A stretch of DNA of 64,000 nt from Strigamia acuminata (GCA_949358305.1 OX442324.1:620001-684000); one strand, 5' to 3'. Counted from the first letter of the stretch, positions 17,941-29,457 are shown. The notes: generated from the sequence alone by a model not told the origin. Numbers and translations are program-made.

Positions 17941-19420
17941 ACAGGGTGGAAGAAAAATCTGGTTCTCTACTAAATATTTCTGAAAGTGCTGACAATGCAT
18001 CTAACCTAATGATGGCAAAGTATTAAAGTTGGGTGGGGCAATCTTTTGGTGACCCGAAATTTGACCTTAGGATGTTCCTTCAAGGTCATTGGAAAATTAT
18101 TTTGGAAACCGTTAGAGATAGACAGAAATTTCCAATTGTAAACTTGTAGAGCAACATTTATTTAGTCTAAAAAGGACTACTCCTCAAATCTTTTGAGCCA
18201 CGCCACTGAAAAACACAAACACTTCACATGAAGCATTTTACAAAAGTTAAGTCTTTGTAGAGTATTGTGTGTGTTTTGATTATTAATTAATGGTAATTAA
18301 TTTAATTTAAAATATAAATTAAAGTTACGTATTGCTGAAGCAGTGTGTACGACAATGTGAATTGACAACTGATACTATATTCAAAAACATGTGGCGGTTA
18401 TACTGTATACCCACAATTAACACTAACATTGCTTGGACGTTACCAGTCAATCTGACCAATGAGTTCGGATGGACAACCAAGGTCAAAACAAGATGTCGGG
18501 AAAGATTAACATTTTATCACACCCATTCAACTTGCAGTGCAAAAAATTTTGGATTTAAAAAAAAAAGTTATTGGAAGGTTAAAGGTGAAATTGGTTAAAC
18601 TCCAGTTTAGAAATATAATGGAAAGGAAATGAGAAATATTTATTGAAAGTTGAATTTCCGTAAATTTTCAACACTGAAAGATGATAATGCAAGTTTTTAT
18701 TAAATGTATGGAAAGCTAATATAAACTAGGTTTGGAAAATTTAAATTCCTCTAAATTTTCAAGACTAAAAGATGATGTTGCAAGTTATTGTGATTGAATT
18801 TTACATTTGGAAATCTTAAGTTTAGTGGTTGAGAAATATGGTGTTTAACTGTTTGGAAATGTAATATATCATACTATGAAAAGTCATTTGGAAACGGTTG
18901 CATTCAGTATTGTAAAGTCATTGGAAATTTGATGTAGTGTACAATTTGGAAATATGACTTTCGGATTTGGAAATTTTACATTTCAGTTATATTTGTTGCA
19001 GAGATATGGACAGAAAACTGAATTTTTGAAAAGAAAAAGTGACAAAAAAATTTAGTTTTCTGCCCATATGTCTGCAATGGGGCCAGATAAGCAAATTCCA
19101 ACCGGGAGAATCGATTTTTTAGATCATTTTACGTGAAATCAGCATGTTTTTAGCACTTTATCAATTTTGGCCATGTTAGCCTTTGAAAATTGTGATTTTC
19201 TTAAATTTTTTTAGTACAAAGGATGTGAGGAGTAGTCATTTTTAGACTAAATAAATGTTGCTCTACAATTTTACAATTGGAAACTTCTGTCTATCTCTAA
19301 CGGTTTCCGAGATAATTTTAAAATGACCTTGAAGGAACATCCCAAGGTCTAATTTCGGGTCACCAAACGATTGCCTTTCGGAAATATTTTGTGAAGTGAC
19401 AGACTTTTTGTTCTCCCTGT
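17941..19420. mobile_element. TIR DNA element, about 1.48 kb, arms of about 220 bp
   Basis: Termini ACAGGGTGGAAGAAAAA and TTTTTGTTCTCCCTGT are inverted, within TAT/ATA flanks. The arms match over about 220 bases, including GAGCAACATTTATTTAGTCT on the left and its complement near 19245 on the right, and GTTCCTTCAAGGTCATT / AATGACCTTGAAGGAAC-like blocks. The interior (18540-19070) is a copy of a dispersed repeat also found at 34.3 and 42.4-43.3 kb. No transposase recognised. Its right end abuts the truncated 5' LTR of copia element C. Confidence 0.75.
18540..19070 (+). repeat. Dispersed repeat family R1, copy 1
   Basis: Sequence with phrases ATATAATGGAAAGGAAATG, TTTTCAACACTGAAAGATGA and TATGGAAAGCTAATATAAAC recurs near 34290-34640 (same strand) and, reverse-complemented, at 42440-43340. 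Unknown family. Confidence 0.7.
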
Positions 19421-19421
19421 A

Positions 19422-19562
19422 TATAATTGTTCTTTATTTATTGTATTGGTCTATGACCTAATATGTTTAGTTTTTAAGTTCTTATATTGTAATAAATCAT
19501 TCTTTTAGTTTTTCTCCTTGAGTAAACATGGGTTTATACATTCCACTGCCCAACTGCTAACA
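19422..19562 (+). repeat. Copia C 5' LTR, truncated
   Basis: Matches the 3' part of the 26317-26563 LTR, from the TATAATTTGTTC region to the terminal GCTAACA; the first 100 bases or so are lost at the junction with the TIR element on the left. Confidence 0.85.
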
Positions 19563-19565
19563 ATT

Positions 19566-19575
19566 GGTTATGGGC
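19566..19575 (+). other. Copia C primer binding site (initiator tRNA-Met half type)
   Basis: GGTTATGGGC three bases after the LTR end, complementary to the anticodon-arm region of initiator tRNA-Met, as in elements A and B. Drosophila copia is known to prime with a tRNA-iMet fragment. Confidence 0.7.
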
Positions 19576-20266
19576 TACAGTCACATGGAGTGACATTTAG
19601 TGCTATGGTTTCAACTTTTGAGAAGTTTTTTCAGCAGTGGGTATGGCTAACATGGCAGCCATGCATGTGGAGCAGTGAAGTCAAGAGGACATTCATTTTT
19701 GGAGAAATTTCTGTGAAGAAACGTGGATTTGGGATCCAGGAACATATATAGAAGGTCTGAAACCATTTTATTCGAATTCAGAGCAATAAATTGGGTCATA
19801 TGACGGCCCTGGGACAAACAAAAATGGCGGCGCCCATCTTGTGAAGTAAATAGGGTGATTTCGGGCGAATTTTCAGCTGAAAACGTTTCGAAAACGTTCG
19901 TACTGCGGTGGTGAACGTCGCGGAGACGTTTATTCTACGAGCGAAACGTCGTGGAAACGTTACGAGAACGTTTGAGATACGTGTGCGGACAATTTTTGGC
20001 GATTTTTCGGCAATTTTCATGCGATTTTGGCGTGATATAGGAACTTTTTCATCGTTTTCAGCCAAATTTGGAAGGAAATTTCGAACTAAGCAGTAATTAA
20101 TTGAACTTTGTGTTTAAACTGAAGTGAAATTTGAACATTTATTTGACATTTTATTGTGTGAACTTAAATTGCTTAAATTTAGTGAATATTTGTAAATTTC
20201 TATTTTTTGTGAGATTTTCAGTGTTTTGAGAATACTTTTTTTTTCTGTGCATACATTTGGATAACA

Positions 20267-21140
20267 TTGCTGAGAAAGGACAATTATTCAACTTGGAAGG
20301 AAGAAATTGAAGTCATTTTACTAGACAGAGGTTGTTGGGACTTTGTGAAGGAAAAACAACCAGTATTAGAGGCTGGAGCTGACTGGCGTGAAACCAATAA
20401 TTTTAATTTAAGGAAGACTAGAGCGTACAGAACCATTTTCTATCCCAAAGAGAAGGAATACAGACAGTTAATTATTGGTACCAAGAGTGGTCATGAAGCT
20501 TGGAAGATATTAAATCAGAATTTTGAACCAGTTTCTAGAGCAAGAGTAGTGAATTTATTGGACATTTTCTTTAGCTTGAAATTGGAAGAGAATGAGCCAA
20601 TAGGAGTTTATGCAGCAAGAATTAGAAGAGCAGCCCAAAATCTTGAGGATACCAAGCATAAACTCGATGATATTTATAAGGCATTCCAGCTCATTCGCTA
20701 TTTGCCGAGCAGTTTCCAATCGATTGTCCAGAGAAATTTATCAATGGGAAGATGATGATTTTAAGTTGGAAAAAGTGGAAAAGAAATTGATTGCAGAAGA
20801 AGGAAGATTAGAGCAGATACGATGGGATACAGGTCAAGGAAGGATCCGAGAAGCTTTTAAAACCTCATGTGAGATGAGTTATTCAAATGAGAATTCAATC
20901 GTCCAGGATCCGGACAGTCTAGAGGCAACTTCAAGGGACAACAAAATACACGCGGCCTGTCTAGAGGACAACAAAGAGGCAACTTTAGCCAACAGAGCAA
21001 TCAATAAAGTTTCCGAGGAACTTTTATACCAAATCGAGGAAGAGGAAATGGAAGTCAACAGCAAGGCAATCGACCTCAATTTGGGGGGCCGTGTTACAGA
21101 TGCAATAAAGTTGAGCATATGGGAAGAGACTGTAGAGCGC
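20267..21140 (+). pseudogene. Copia C gag remnant
   Basis: The first frame (20267-20755) reads NYSTWKEEIEVILLDRGCWDF and later DDIYKAFQLIRYLPSSFQSI, parallel to the gag of element B (YDTWKQQIKVLL, LYQAFQLIRYLP). No ATG begins it. Near 20750 the frame shifts. At 21100-21145 a zinc knuckle CYRCNKVEHMGRDC (CX2CX4HX4C) is preserved. Gag would form the virus-like particle in the cytoplasm; this copy cannot be translated through. Confidence 0.85.
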
Positions 21141-21149
21141 AAGTTGTAG

Positions 21150-21640
21150 TGATGGATAACAGTGAAAACAATGAATATGAGGTTGTCCAAGATGTAGAAC
21201 AAACCGGAAATAGTTCAATAGACCTGAGATTCCTTATGGAAGCTTGCTTGAGTAATGAGGCAGTTGGAAAAGATTTAGACCAAGCTGAGTGGGTGTTCGA
21301 TTCGGCGGCAACTAGCCACGTCTGTAAGCAGAGAGAGATGTTTGCAACATGTAAAGAAATGAAGGGGACCGTTCATCTTGCAACAGAGAAGACCACCTCA
21401 CCTATTGAAGGAATAGATGATATTGTGCAGACATTTACAGATCGAGATGGACGAAAGAGAAAAATAACATTTAAAAATACTTTCTATTCACCAACTATGA
21501 GACGAAATCTCCTGTCTGGATCGAAATTAGATGATGTCGGAATAAAGTCAATAATGGCTAATGGCCAGATAACTTGTTACACCCTAGACTGGAAGGAGAA
21601 GATATTTACTGCGAAGAGACAGAAAAATTTATTTTAACTG
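21150..21640 (+). pseudogene. Copia C protease remnant
   Basis: Continues from the zinc knuckle frame. The protease active-site region reads WVFDSAATSHVC, where the family has D(S/T)GA, so the catalytic-loop glycine is replaced by alanine. MRRNLLSGSKLDD further on matches the copia PR C-terminal part. Stop at 21637. Confidence 0.75.
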
Positions 21641-21752
21641 TTACCAAACCAACCCAAGACCAAAGAAGAATTCAGGATTGTTCAGCCAGCTAAATCTTAT
21701 GCGATGGTTACTCAACAATCCAAGAAGGTGGTACAACCGGAAGTGACTAAAC

Positions 21753-21963
21753 GTGTACCAAAGAAAACATTTGGTGACTTATCATTATGGCATAGACGTT
21801 TTTGTCACATACACACTGACAGTGTTAAAGAAACAACAAACAGAAACACTGTTCTCAATATGCCATCACTGGAAGAAAAATTGGACAAATGTGACATTTG
21901 CATTTTGGCCAAAACAAAAGCAGTTAGTCATAAATCAATTTTGGGACCAAGATCTAAGAAACC
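21753..21963 (+). pseudogene. Copia C GAG-pre-integrase zinc module, cut by insertion
   Basis: LSLWHRRFCHIHTDSV then KCDICILAKTKAVSHKS: the His/Cys (HHCC-type) module that precedes integrase in copia. It is interrupted at 21963 by the element at 21964-23019, flanked by the direct repeat AAGAAACC. Confidence 0.82.
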
Positions 21964-23019
21964 GGTGTTACGTACCACGTGCGACATGGGTTGGCGCGAC
22001 ATACGAATTCGCGCCAACCAATCTTGCTGCTGCCGGCAAAAATGCAGAAGTGCGACGTCGCTCTTGCTCATATCCGTGGTTTCAACAAGAGCAACATTAT
22101 ACAAACCTTGTGATGTCAGATGAATTGGCGCGGCATGTCGCTCTTGCTGATATACGTGGTATGAACAAGAGCGACATTCTACAAACCTACACAGATGAAT
22201 TGGCGCGACATAAGTTGACGCGACACGTCGTAATAACGACAACGACAATTTCGATTGGCATATGATTGGCAATGTTAGAAAATTATGAGATGTTCGATTA
22301 TTTAACTACTGCCAAATATGTTCTACTCATGTGTATTTATTTAGTTTGTTGTCTTATTTGTATTATTTGTATTTTATATTGGCAGCTTACCATTTGCAAT
22401 ACAATTATATTTGATTTGTCATTTAGTATATATGATTTGTTCATTTAGTTTTGAGATTTGTTCTTTTGCAAGTCCTATAACTGTCTTGAAATAAAGTTTC
22501 ATGGCGGCCATGTTGGCTATATGATTGCCAAAGCCAAAAACCAGTTTTTCCAGTCTTTTACTCACTCCAATGCAGCTCCAGATGTCCAACAGGCATATGA
22601 TTGACAGAACTATTCAGACCGTAATTAAATTGAAGTAATTTTTGATGAAAACCTGATGTGAATTGTAACTTATCTTGATATTCTGCCGAGATGATAAAAA
22701 ACCATGCTTTTTTGGTAAAGACAAAACTTATTGTGACTTTCTTTCCGATCTCGCCACGATTGATTTCTCTGTGCGACTCTGTTCCTAAAACACTCTTGTT
22801 TTCACACCATTCTTTGCTGTTATTGCAGTCTGTTCTTTCTACATCTATCTTGAGCATTTTTTCTTCCATCATCTTTAGATGCGCACGTTATTCGTTGTAG
22901 CGACGTCGCCACAACGAATAACCACAACATGGGTTGGCGCGACATCGCTACATCGAATGTTGGACGTATCCACCATCGCGACGTTGCGCCAACCCATGCC
23001 GCGCCTAGTACTGCGGCCC
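21964..23019. mobile_element. Non-autonomous DNA element inside copia C, 8-bp TSD
   Basis: 1056 bases flanked by AAGAAACC at 21956-21963 and 23020-23027. Imperfect inverted ends include the shared block CATGGGTTGGCGC about 24 bases in from each end. The interior holds two related palindrome-like subunits (GTCGCTCTTGCT...AACAAGAGCGAC) near 22060-22130 and 22135-22185. The 8-bp duplication fits hAT and some other class II groups. No transposase. Confidence 0.75.
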
Positions 23020-23027
23020 AAGAAACC

Positions 23028-24057
23028 ACTTGAACTGATCCATATAGATGTGTGTGGACCATTACAAACTCAGTCATTGTCTTGCAAAAGATATTTTCTA
23101 GCTATCATCGATGATTATTCAAGGATGTCCAGTATTTACCTCTTAAAGAAGAAAAGTGAAGTTTTCGAACATTTTAAAATTTATCAAACTCGCATGGAGC
23201 GAATTACTGGAAATAAGATCTTCAGTATTAGGACGGATAATGAACTTGAATTTTGCCACCAACAATTTAGTGACTTTTTAAGATCAAATGGAATTAAGCA
23301 TGAACGAACAAACGTTTATACACCAAAACAAAATGGCGTTGCGGAACGTTTTAATCAAGTTCTTGTAAATGGTGTGAGATGTCTTTTACATTATGCAAAA
23401 CTGGAAAAATCTTTTTGGGCAGAAGCAGCTTACACTTTTAATTACGTGCGAAATAGAGTCTGCAGAAAAGGTGATTCCAAAACATCATTGGAATACTTTT
23501 ACCGTATAAAACCATCAGTTGGACATCTCAAAATCTTTGGTTGTTTATGCTATCTGCGAACTCCGAAAGAAAAGCGTAGGAAATTGGATAATAAATTCCA
23601 AGCTGGGATTTTAGTCGGTTATGCACAACAAACGCGAGGATATCGCGCATGGATACCATCTGAGAAAAAGATCTTCCAGTCAATGGATGTCACGTTTAAC
23701 GAAGCAGAAATTGGCGTGGAACACATCCTGGGCCTGAAAAAGGCGCAACAACATCAAACTGTACATTTTAGAGAAGATAGTGATGAATCTGATTATGATA
23801 TACTTGAACAGATACCAGTTGTTTTGAAGACTGAAGTTACACCTGAGGAGATACCAGTTGCTTCAAAAACTGAAGTTACACCAGTTGTTAATTTGGAACA
23901 GCAACTTTCTTGCTCAGACCAAATTACACAAGCTGATGAACCTCCTGGAGAGAACACAGAAGCGTCAGGTAGTTATACCTTGCCAAGAAATTCTTTGGAC
24001 CAGAACTACCAGCAAAAGACCAGACGGTTAGCGTACAGATATCTACTATGGTATTGA
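23028..24057 (+). pseudogene. Copia C integrase remnant
   Basis: The integrase core triad is visible: LIHIDVCGPL (first Asp), IRTDNELEF (second Asp; the usual Gly after Asn is Glu) and NGVAERFNQ (Glu). FWAEAAYTFNYVRNR and FGCLCYLRTPKEK follow as in other copia integrases. The frame is open for over 340 codons but is cut at the 5' end by the inserted element and ends at 24057. It would insert cDNA into the host chromosome. Confidence 0.88.
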
Positions 24058-24499
24058 AAACACAAAAACACCGCTTCGCTCACACAATGAGCTATACCAT
24101 TATTGCGGAGCAAATAACATTACTTTTGTACCAGAACTCTTTGATTTTTCTCCTCAGAATTTACATGTTGGAAGAACAATTCACAGTCAACCTGAAGCAT
24201 CATTACCACAAGCTGAAGAGGAAGAGTTCTACAATGTTGAAATACCACGAAGTTATGAAGAAGCAATTAATTCACCTAATTTTGAAAAATGGCAAAAAGC
24301 TATGAAAGACGATGCATTCTAGAAAAGTTTGGAAATTAGTCCTAGTGGAGTGTTCATCACTCGTCAACTCACTGGATATTTAGCTTCGGAATTAATCTCC
24401 AAGATATGAAATTGTTATAAATGATGGATGTGACGATGGTGGCCCGGGCTGCACGGAATATGACCACCTCCAGCAACTAAAGTGTTATGATCAAGATGG

Positions 24500-24835
24500 G
24501 TTTATGCCTTAAAGAAGAATGTAAAGGGTGAAATAGTTCGTTTTAAAGGCAGATTTGTTGCTCAAGGTTTTAGACAAATTCTGAGTGAATCCTATGATGA
24601 GGTTTTCTCACCTGTTGTAGACTTTGGCATTGTGAGATTACTATTTATTTTACTAATGTGCATTTTGGGATGGAATATGCAATATGACTTCAAATGCGCA
24701 TACTTGTATGCAGATCTCCACAATTTGATCTACATGCGACAACCGAAAGGATTCGTTGAGAAAGGAAAAGAGGATTATGTTTGCTTACTTCAAAAGGCAA
24801 TTTATGGTTTACACCAAAGTGGAAGGGAATGAAAC
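24500..24835 (+). pseudogene. Copia C reverse transcriptase, N-terminal part
   Basis: FRQILSESYDEVFSPVVDF, then YDFKCAYLYADLHNLIYMRQ and AIYGLHQSGRE*, the palm N-terminal part, with the first catalytic Asp replaced region DFKCAYLY (family: DVKCAYLY). It ends in a stop (TGA after GRE). The region 24060-24500 between integrase and RT is degenerate. Confidence 0.82.
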
Positions 24836-24926
24836 ACTGAATTAGTTCAATATCTGAAGAAAGTTGGTTTCCAACCACTACAATGGTCAAATTGTATCTA
24901 TTTCTTTGACAAACATATAATCCTAT

Positions 24927-25313
24927 ACTCTTGTTCGACTCAAAAGGGTGTCCTTCTCCCATTGGCCGAGCCGTATCACTGGTGTAGTGATCCAAAAATG
25001 TAGACCCAAACACCAGAAACGCATTCCAATGTGCAGACATTTGTAATCGATTGGCTACGTCCAGACCAAAAAACCGATAAACAGAACAAAAATGAGTTTT
25101 TGATTTATATGTTCATATAACTTTATTTCTTAAAAGGAAGTAACATTTCTTGATACAAATAATCGAAATTATATCAACCTAAATGGTAATAGCAATCACA
25201 AAACACAATAAAAATAAAAACTACTTCTCCTAGTGGTAGTAATACAGACTGGAGTTAGGAGTAATGCGGCTCGGCCAATGGGAGAAGGGCACCCTTTTGA
25301 GTCGAACAAGAGT
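24927..25313. mobile_element. MITE with 46-bp terminal inverted repeats inside copia C RT
   Basis: ACTCTTGTTCGACTCAAAAG...GGCCGAGCC at the left and its near-exact reverse complement at the right (GGCTCGGCC...GTCGAACAAGAGT). 387 bases. It splits the RT just before the YVDD box (VVYVDDIVIFG reads on at 25316). Target duplication not clear. Confidence 0.85.
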
Positions 25314-26285
25314 GTAGTCGTTTACGTGGATGACATAGTGATATTTGGATAGACTTTTGCAGACATTAAACAAGCTGCAGAACTAATTCGACAGATTTGA
25401 CTTAGTAGACCTAGGAAAAACTAAGAAATTACTCGGTATTGAATTTGATGAAGATGGAAAGAATTTATACATTCATCAATCTGCATATATCGATAAAATC
25501 TGGAATAAATTTGGAAAGTATTGTCAATCAGTTTTATCTGTTCCGATAGCACAAGGATTTGTGTTATCAAAGAAAAATTGTCCAAAATCTCCAGAAAAAG
25601 TACAAGATATGCAAGGGATTTTATATAGAAGTGTACTTGGAAGTATTGCATTTCTGGCAACAAGAACAAGGCCAGACTTGCAGTATGCCATTAACATTCT
25701 GAGTCAATTTCAAGAAAATCCAGGACGTATTCATTGGAATGTATTAGTGAAGTTGCTAGAATACATTCAAGCAACAAAATATTATAAGTTAAAACTGTCA
25801 AGAGGAAAGGACTTATCTGTAGTTGGATATTCAGATTCAGACTATGCTGCAAATCGAGATGATCGAATCTCGTTAGGGGTTACGATTTTGACTTTTAGTT
25901 CAGTTTCCGTATTCAAGCAGAAGTGTGTATCGTTATCAACAATGGAAACAGAATACATTGCTCTTTGTGATACTATTTTGGACTCTATATTTTTCAAAAA
26001 AGTTTTAACGGAGTTAAGTACTGTAAATTGTTGGAATATAAGCTTTGTGATAAATTGTATTGTGATAATACCTCAACTATTGACTTTACTAAATCAGCCG
26101 TCGAGAAAAGGAAAGCTAAACATATTGACGTCCATTATCATTTTATTAGAAATTTAGTTAAGAATGGGGAAATTAAAATACAACTGTTGGGAACGAAGAG
26201 TAATCTTGCTGATAGTTTTACAAAACCTTACAACAAGATAAAAATTGTACAATTTTGTTCATTATTGTTTGATTTAAAAGTGTAA
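25314..26285 (+). pseudogene. Copia C RT C-terminal part and RNase H remnant
   Basis: VYVDDIVIFG at about 25320-25350, then a frame-shifted LGIEFDEDGK region; 25561-26157 reads RSVLGSIAFLATRTRPDLQYAINILSQFQ and VGYSDSDYAANRDDRIS (RNase H first Asp region); a further shift leads to CDNTSTIDFTKSAVEKRKAK and LADSFTKPYN, ending in a stop at 26285. Several frameshifts and stops, so non-functional. Confidence 0.85.
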
Positions 26286-26304
26286 TAAAAAATTAAATGA
26301 CACT

Positions 26305-26310
26305 AGGGGG
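26305..26310 (+). other. Copia C polypurine tract
   Basis: AGGGGGCCGAA directly precedes the 3' LTR, the expected plus-strand primer site. Element B has a shortened TGGGCCGAA at the same place. Confidence 0.6.
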
Positions 26311-26316
26311 CCGAAT

Positions 26317-26563
26317 TGTTAGAAATAAGCACTAAAATAGTGCCATTTGTTCTATTACATATTTTTGTTAAGGATTTATTCTATCAATAATAACTTGTGA
26401 ATATTTAACCTAATAATATATATAATTTGTTCTTTATTTATTGTATTGGTCACATGACCTAATGTGTTTACTTTTTAAGTTCTTATATTCTAATAAATCA
26501 TTCTATTAGTTTTGCTCCTTGAGTAAACATTGGTTTATTCATTCCACTGCCCAACTGCTAACA
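26317..26563 (+). repeat. Copia C 3' LTR
   Basis: 247 bp, TGTTAGAAAT...CAACTGCTAACA. Contains TAATAAATC (poly-A-signal-like AATAAA) near 26490. Confidence 0.88.
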
Positions 26564-27909
26564 ATACGGCGGGAAAGATGGCAAGGAAACCATTCAAGAC
26601 AATCCAGGCGAGCAAGCGACAAACATTTTGGATCTCGTGCACATTGATTTGTGCGTACCGATGCCAGAAACGATTAATGGAAGCTAATTGACGATCTCAG
26701 TAAAAAATTCTGTCTATTTTCTGAAGTCAAAATCAGATGTCTTCGCAAGGTTTAGAGAGTTCTTGGTAACTGTGGAACAGGAGACTGACAGAAAACAGAA
26801 ACAAATACGATCTGACGATGGAGAAGAGATTCTGAACTACAACATGAACGAGTTTGTGAAGGCCAATGGCATCCACTACAACCTCACAGTGTCATACTCA
26901 TCATCGCAAAACGGCGTGGCGCGGTAATAAGGCGGTAATTGAGGCGGCGTGGATGATGCTGATGGCGGCGACTTTGCCATCCAAGTTTTGGATGGAGGCG
27001 GTCACGACGGCCGCACACTTTTGCAAAAGGTGTTCAATCAGAGGGAACGACGACAAAATTCCAGAGGAAGTTTGGAGCGGTCCAAAGCAATGGGTCTGCT
27101 GACGCAAAATCGAGACTTGTTATCTTCATGGGGTACTGTATTAATTGAAAGGGTACCGCGTTCATGACCCAGCAGCCTAGTAACTAGAGCCGACATGCGA
27201 CGTGAAAATCAATGAGGCGAGATGGGTGGGAAAATGTTGCCTTCACCTCATGGTTCGAATTTTGTGTCGCCATGTGATACTGAACGAGAAGCCGAGGGGC
27301 ACACGACGCACAATTCGGGATTCGAGGAGATGAACGAAAACACCACAATGAACGCAGACGAAGACGGGAACAGGGCCAATGACGACAACGTGACGAAGAT
27401 AACACGCCAACTCGCAAATCAACGCGCCCCAAGAAGCCAGACCGGTCAGTAGTGCGACCAACTGCGGCAGTGTGAAACACGTCGAACCGACCACCGTGGA
27501 CCAATCACAAGACTGCTGAGCACAAACAATGGAAGACGCTATCCAGAAGGAACTGAAGTCGCACGACCAATTCAAAACGTGGAAACTGATGTAGCCAGCA
27601 GCTGCACCTAATGTGTTGAAGTCGAGGTGGGTTTTCAAGATCAAAAACACCCAACAGGGCGAAATCGAGCGATACAAGTCGAGATTGGTAGCCGTCGGAT
27701 GCGGTCAGCATCCAGGACTCGATTGCAAGGAGAAATATTCGCCGGTGATGCGACTCACGAGGTTACGACTACTTTTGGCAATCGCGCATCAAAAAAGATG
27801 GCAGGTCCGGCAGTACGACGTAAAAATGGCGTATTTACATGGAAATCTACTCAAGGTTTACAAGGAGCAGCCACACAGGAACAAGAAGCGAGACTGAGCT
27901 GGTTATAGT

Positions 27910-28198
27910 CATTTTAGCGACGCTCATTTTAGCGATTTTTACTAAAAAAGTCCCATTTTAGCAAACATGTCATTTTAGCGACACAAAAACCTAGGTTTTA
28001 GCGACAAGCCGGCTCAAAAAAGTGGTTTCCACCAAAAAACCAGTAAGGTTAGGTTCGCGGGGGGGCAAGGGGGGGCGCAGCCCCCCCTTGTTAGCCTTTC
28101 TTAGGAATTAAACCTAGGTTTTTGTGTCGCTAAAATGACATGTTCGCTAAAATGATGAGTCGCTAAAATGAAATCACTAAAATGAAATCGCTAAAATG
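27910..28198. mobile_element. Foldback element made of CATTTTAGCGAC repeats
   Basis: The left arm has CATTTTAGCGAC-like units in tandem, the right arm the reverse complement GTCGCTAAAATG units, and the centre holds a G-run/C-run hairpin (GGGGGGGCAAGGGGGGG / CCCCCCCTTG). Sits within copia D RT. Confidence 0.8.
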
Positions 28199-28214
28199 AT
28201 GTACATCCGACTGA

Positions 28215-28814
28215 CAAGGGGAGAGCACCAATAAGCTATCACAGATTGTTGTAATATTAAACAAGAAGGATTGTTATATCATGCTTAAAATTAAAATTAA
28301 TTAATTAAAGTTTTCTAAAAACAAACATAAAATTACAAACATTAAAATTACTGCTAAAAAAATTAAAAAATTAAAGTAAAAAATTTTCACAGACAGCAGG
28401 ATTTGAACCTGTGTGGAAAGATTCCTAGTCCATTACCTGAACCACTGGACCACCACTACAAACTATTATTGTCTTCATGAAGACAGTCATGTTGGTGAAC
28501 AAAGTTCTGATGTCATATGTCATGTGATATCAAATAAGGAAATGACATCATTAAATGTCAAATGATAAAATTGAACTTGGATCTTGGAACTATTTTTTAC
28601 CTAGCAACTGTTGTTTACAGTATTCATACACTAGGCCTGATTGCTCAGATTTGATGTATACACAGACAAAATAGTGCCAACTTTCAGCTCATTGTTTGCA
28701 TTGTTGGCTGTTTATGGAATGAAATTATTTTAGGGTCTCATTCAGCATGATATAACAATCCTTCTTGTTTAATATTACAACAATCTGTGATAGCTTATTG
28801 GTGCTCTCCCCTTG
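28215..28814. mobile_element. 600-bp TIR element with 70-bp arms carrying a tRNA-like sequence
   Basis: CAAGGGGAGAGCACCAATAA... to ...TTATTGGTGCTCTCCCCTTG; the arms match for about 68 bases, ending at GGATTGTTATATCATGC. TGA flanks both ends (28212-28214, 28815-28817), a possible 3-bp target duplication. No transposase ORF. Confidence 0.85.
28391..28463 (-). pseudogene. tRNA-like sequence (tRNA pseudogene or SINE head)
   Basis: On the - strand an A-box-like TGGTCCAGTGG (28442-28452) and a B-box-like GGTTCAAATCC (28399-28409) are spaced as in tRNA genes, with partly pairing ends TGTAGTGG/...CTGCTGTC. Acceptor and anticodon stems pair poorly, so a working tRNA is unlikely. Internal pol III promoter boxes appear intact. 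Confidence 0.5.
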
Positions 28815-29204
28815 TGAGCGGAGTCGGTCTGCGAGCTCCGATCTATGGACGCAAGTAGGTGGGCCGCACTTGGTACTTGACTCTAGAGAAGATACTATGT
28901 TCGAATAATTTTCGATGACTGTATGCGGATGAGGTTGTGTATGTGCTAAGCAACGGAAGCAAAACAACAATTTTGGGGTTTTTTGTAGACAACATACTGA
29001 ACATGACATCGAATGTTGACATCAAGGAATAGACGGGCGAACTGCTGAGAAAGTCGGTCAAAAGCAAGGATTTGGGGACGCCGACACAAATCTTGGGATT
29101 GGACGTAAAGTGCAACATTGAGGGCAGAACGATTACGATATCACAAGAAGCCTACATCGAGGTGGTGCTAGAAAATTTTGCGATGAGCCCGTGCAATTTT
29201 TGGA

Positions 29205-29440
29205 TGGAATGTTGAATGTTGAATGTTGAATGTTTTTTTTTGTTGTTTCACAATCTCCCCTTTGATTTTAACAAAAAAGTGTATTTTATTAAGGGATTTA
29301 TTTTGACTTTTATACATTGATCACGTGAAGAAGGTTTCTGTAGTTATATTTTGTGTCACCTGGCTCCAATGTTTACAAATCCCGAATGAGGGTCTCCACC
29401 GCCAGGGGGAGTGACTCTGTAATTTCGAGTACCAAGCACG
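29205..29440. other. Short GAATGTT microsatellite and spacer
   Basis: TGGAATGTTGAATGTTGAAT repeats near 29207-29232, then T-rich sequence without features. Confidence 0.6.
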
Positions 29441-29457
29441 TGTAACGGGACTTCCGG

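Larger units (their letters stand above)
19422..26563 (+). mobile_element. Ty1/copia retrotransposon C, decayed, 5' LTR truncated
   Basis: 3' LTR is complete at 26317-26563 (TGTTAG...GCTAACA, 247 bp). The 5' LTR remnant (19422-19562) matches its last 140 bases or so. A PBS and gag-pol remains follow, then a polypurine tract (AGGGGG, 26305-26310) before the 3' LTR. The body is broken by stops, frameshifts and two inserted DNA elements (21964-23019, 24927-25313). Related to element B by protein sequence, but much older. Confidence 0.92.
26564..29200 (+). pseudogene. Copia-type retrotransposon D, heavily decayed pol
   Basis: Abuts the 3' LTR of C. Visible pieces: HIDLCVPMPETINGS (integrase start), SKSDVFARFREFLVTVEQ and RSDDGEEILNYNMNEF (integrase; family RSDNGxE), then LKSRWVFKIKN, YKSRLVAVGCGQHPGLD and MAYLHGNLLK (RT; family AFLHG), and after two inserted elements FFVDNILN (the YVDD box, second Asp now Asn) and KSKDLGTPTQILGLDVK. 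Many stops and frameshifts; GC content is higher than the flanks. D is a different copia lineage from B and C, closer to the RT style of element A. No LTR of its own was found. Confidence 0.82.

Noticed and set aside
28391-28463. Functional tRNA gene
   Set aside because: Acceptor and anticodon stems do not pair well and it lies inside a repeat element.
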